Below, in pieces: positions 24,035 through 25,409 of a stretch of DNA of 25,409 nucleotides. The first letter of the stretch is position 1. Every line of letters starts with the position of its first letter. This DNA is from Pseudomonas sp. GTDB lineage: Bacteria > Pseudomonadota > Gammaproteobacteria > Pseudomonadales > Pseudomonadaceae. The position numbers and the translations under genes are program-made. The stretch covers positions 1 to 25,409 of the forward strand of contig NZ_JASLAW010000106.1 in the NCBI RefSeq assembly GCF_030147005.1, in the 5' to 3' direction. The notes under the pieces are model-generated. The model saw nothing but the letters and a program-made list of their open reading frames with translations, was not told the DNA's origin and made no database searches.

Positions 24035-25409
24035 ATGTCCTTTGCTTCCCTCGGTCTCTCCGAGGCTTTAGTCCGCGCCATCGAGGCAGCGGGCTATACC
24101 GAGCCTACTCCGGTGCAACAGCGGGCCATTCCCGCCGTGTTGCAAGGTCGCGACCTGATGGTTGCGGCGCAGACAGGTACCGGTAAAACCGGTGGCTTCG
24201 CCCTCCCGATTCTGGAGCGGTTGTTCCCCAACGGTCACCCGGACAAATCCCAGCGTCATGGCCCGCGCCAACCGCGCGTACTGGTCCTGACCCCCACCCG
24301 CGAACTCGCAGCGCAAGTGCACGACAGCTTCAAGCTGTATGCCCGCGACCTGAAGTTCGTCAGCGCCTGCATCTTCGGCGGCGTCGGCATGAACCCTCAG
24401 GTTCAGGCCATGTCCCGTGGTGTTGACGTGCTGGTAGCGTGCCCGGGTCGTTTGCTCGACCTGTGCGGCCAAGGCAGTGTCGATTTGTCCCACGTGGAAA
24501 TCCTCGTGCTGGACGAAGCCGACCGCATGCTCGACATGGGCTTTGTCCATGACGTGAAGAAAGTGCTGGCCCGCCTGCCCGCCAAGCGTCAGAACCCGCT
24601 GTTCTCGGCGACGTTCTCCAAGGACATCACCGACCTGGCCGGCAAGCTGCTGCACAACCCGGAACGCATTGAAGTCACACCGCCAAACACCACGGTCGAG
24701 CGCATCGAACAACGTGTGTTCCGCCTGGCGGCAAGCCACAAGCGTGCCCTGTTGGCGCACCTGATTACCGCCGGTGCCTGGGAACAGGTCCTGGTGTTCA
24801 CCCGCACCAAGCACGGCGCCAACCGCCTGGCCGAGTACCTGGACAAGCATGGCCTGCCGGCCGTGGCGATCCACGGTAACAAGAGCCAGAACGCCCGCAC
24901 CAAGGCCCTGGCTGACTTCAAGGCCGGCGAAGTGCGCATTCTGGTTGCCACCGACATCGCCGCCCGCGGCCTGGACATCGACCAGTTGCCCCACGTGGTC
25001 AACTTCGAGTTGCCGAACGTCGATGAAGACTACGTGCACCGTATTGGCCGTACTGGCCGGGCCGGCCGTTCGGGCGAAGCGATCTCGCTGGTCGCGCCGG
25101 ACGAAGAGAAACTGCTCAAAAGCATCGAGCGCATGACCAAGCAGAAAATCGCCGATGGCGACCTGATGGGCTTCGATTCCAGCACCATCGAGGCCGAGAA
25201 GCCTGAAGTGCGTGAACGTCCGGACGTGCGCAACCCACGCAATGCCCGTGGCCCTCGCGGTGACGGTCCAAATGGCGGCGGCGGTGGTGGTGGTGGCCGT
25301 AAAGACAAAGGCAAGGACAAGGGCAAGGAAAAATCGGCCAGCACCAGTCGCGGCGAACGCCCAGCTCGCGAGCACAAGCCTCGCGAAGGTACCCCGGCCC
25401 GTGAACAGC
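24035..25409 (+). CDS. rhlE: DEAD-box RNA helicase RhlE (3' end beyond window)
   Basis: An ATP-dependent RNA helicase of the RhlE group. Visible motifs in order: Q motif region (FASLGLSEALVRAI ... PTPVQQRAIP, residues 3-33), Walker A AQTGTGKT (45-52), PTRELA (87-92), DEAD (160-163), SAT (191-193), ATDIAARGLDI (305-315) and HRIGRTGRAGR (335-345). The C-terminal tail is basic and low-complexity, with a run of nine glycines followed by KDKGKDKGKEK, likely used for RNA binding. CAGGA lies 7 bases before the ATG. The frame is open to the right edge, so the protein exceeds 458 residues and its end is not seen. Likely roles are ribosome assembly, RNA turnover and cold adaptation. Confidence 0.95.
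   Translation, partial: MSFASLGLSEALVRAIEAAGYTEPTPVQQRAIPAVLQGRDLMVAAQTGTGKTGGFALPILERLFPNGHPDKSQRHGPRQPRVLVLTPTRELAAQVHDSFKLYARDLKFVSACIFGGVGMNPQVQAMSRGVDVLVACPGRLLDLCGQGSVDLSHVEILVLDEADRMLDMGFVHDVKKVLARLPAKRQNPLFSATFSKDITDLAGKLLHNPERIEVTPPNTTVERIEQRVFRLAASHKRALLAHLITAGAWEQVLVFTRTKHGANRLAEYLDKHGLPAVAIHGNKSQNARTKALADFKAGEVRILVATDIAARGLDIDQLPHVVNFELPNVDEDYVHRIGRTGRAGRSGEAISLVAPDEEKLLKSIERMTKQKIADGDLMGFDSSTIEAEKPEVRERPDVRNPRNARGPRGDGPNGGGGGGGGRKDKGKDKGKEKSASTSRGERPAREHKPREGTPAREQ

Noticed and set aside
25275..25330. Low-complexity GGT/GGC run and AAG-rich repeats
   Set aside because: They encode the glycine run and KDKGK tail of RhlE, common in this helicase group, and are not a separate repeat element.
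24068..25375. 435-codon minus-strand open frame at the right end
   Set aside because: The plus strand encodes all RhlE helicase motifs in order, so this frame is a shadow. The real gene simply lacks a stop inside the window.

Overview
The window looks like chromosomal DNA of a Pseudomonas from the fluorescens group. The evidence is GC-rich coding sequence, close resemblance of most proteins to known Pseudomonas families, a tkt-epd-pgk-fba cluster divergent from metK, and several Pseudomonas-type REP/REPIN palindromes (core TGTAGGAGCGAGC or TGTGGGAGCGGGC). Species assignment is inference.

Layout. Positions 1-540 hold an AT-richer patch: a possible gene tail and a small unrecognised 110-residue protein. 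A bidirectional terminator (577-607) separates it from a minus-strand central-carbon cluster read right to left: tkt, epd, pgk, a 75-residue lipoprotein, an MliC-like lysozyme-inhibitor lipoprotein, and fba. This joins the pentose phosphate pathway, vitamin B6 precursor synthesis and glycolysis/gluconeogenesis. Divergent from tkt is sahR-metK: an ArsR-type regulator fused to a methyltransferase-like sensor domain, followed by SAM synthetase. A perfect inverted repeat lies just upstream of sahR.

From 9.4 to 16.5 kb there are housekeeping and envelope genes: ligB (NAD-dependent ligase with an apparent signal peptide), a DUF1090 periplasmic protein, a lipoprotein cytochrome c', mltA, a MAPEG protein, a CPA1 Na+/H+ antiporter and a formate/nitrite-transporter-family protein. 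A minus-strand gene at 16561-18492 encodes a full-length ExoU-like patatin phospholipase with no chaperone or secretion genes beside it. It lies downstream of a YciA-type acyl-CoA thioesterase.

From 19.1 kb the methyl cycle resumes: a sigma70-like promoter, an SAH riboswitch, ahcY, a REPIN and metF, ending in a strong hairpin. After that come a GT-A-like putative glycosyltransferase, a family-3 periplasmic solute-binding protein, and the DEAD-box helicase gene rhlE, which runs off the right edge.

The main biological theme is S-adenosylhomocysteine control of the SAM cycle by two different sensors within about 12 kb: a protein (SahR, before metK) and an RNA (the riboswitch, before ahcY-metF). 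The most unexpected gene is the orphan ExoU homologue. I saw no CRISPR array, tRNA, rRNA, transposase or integrase.
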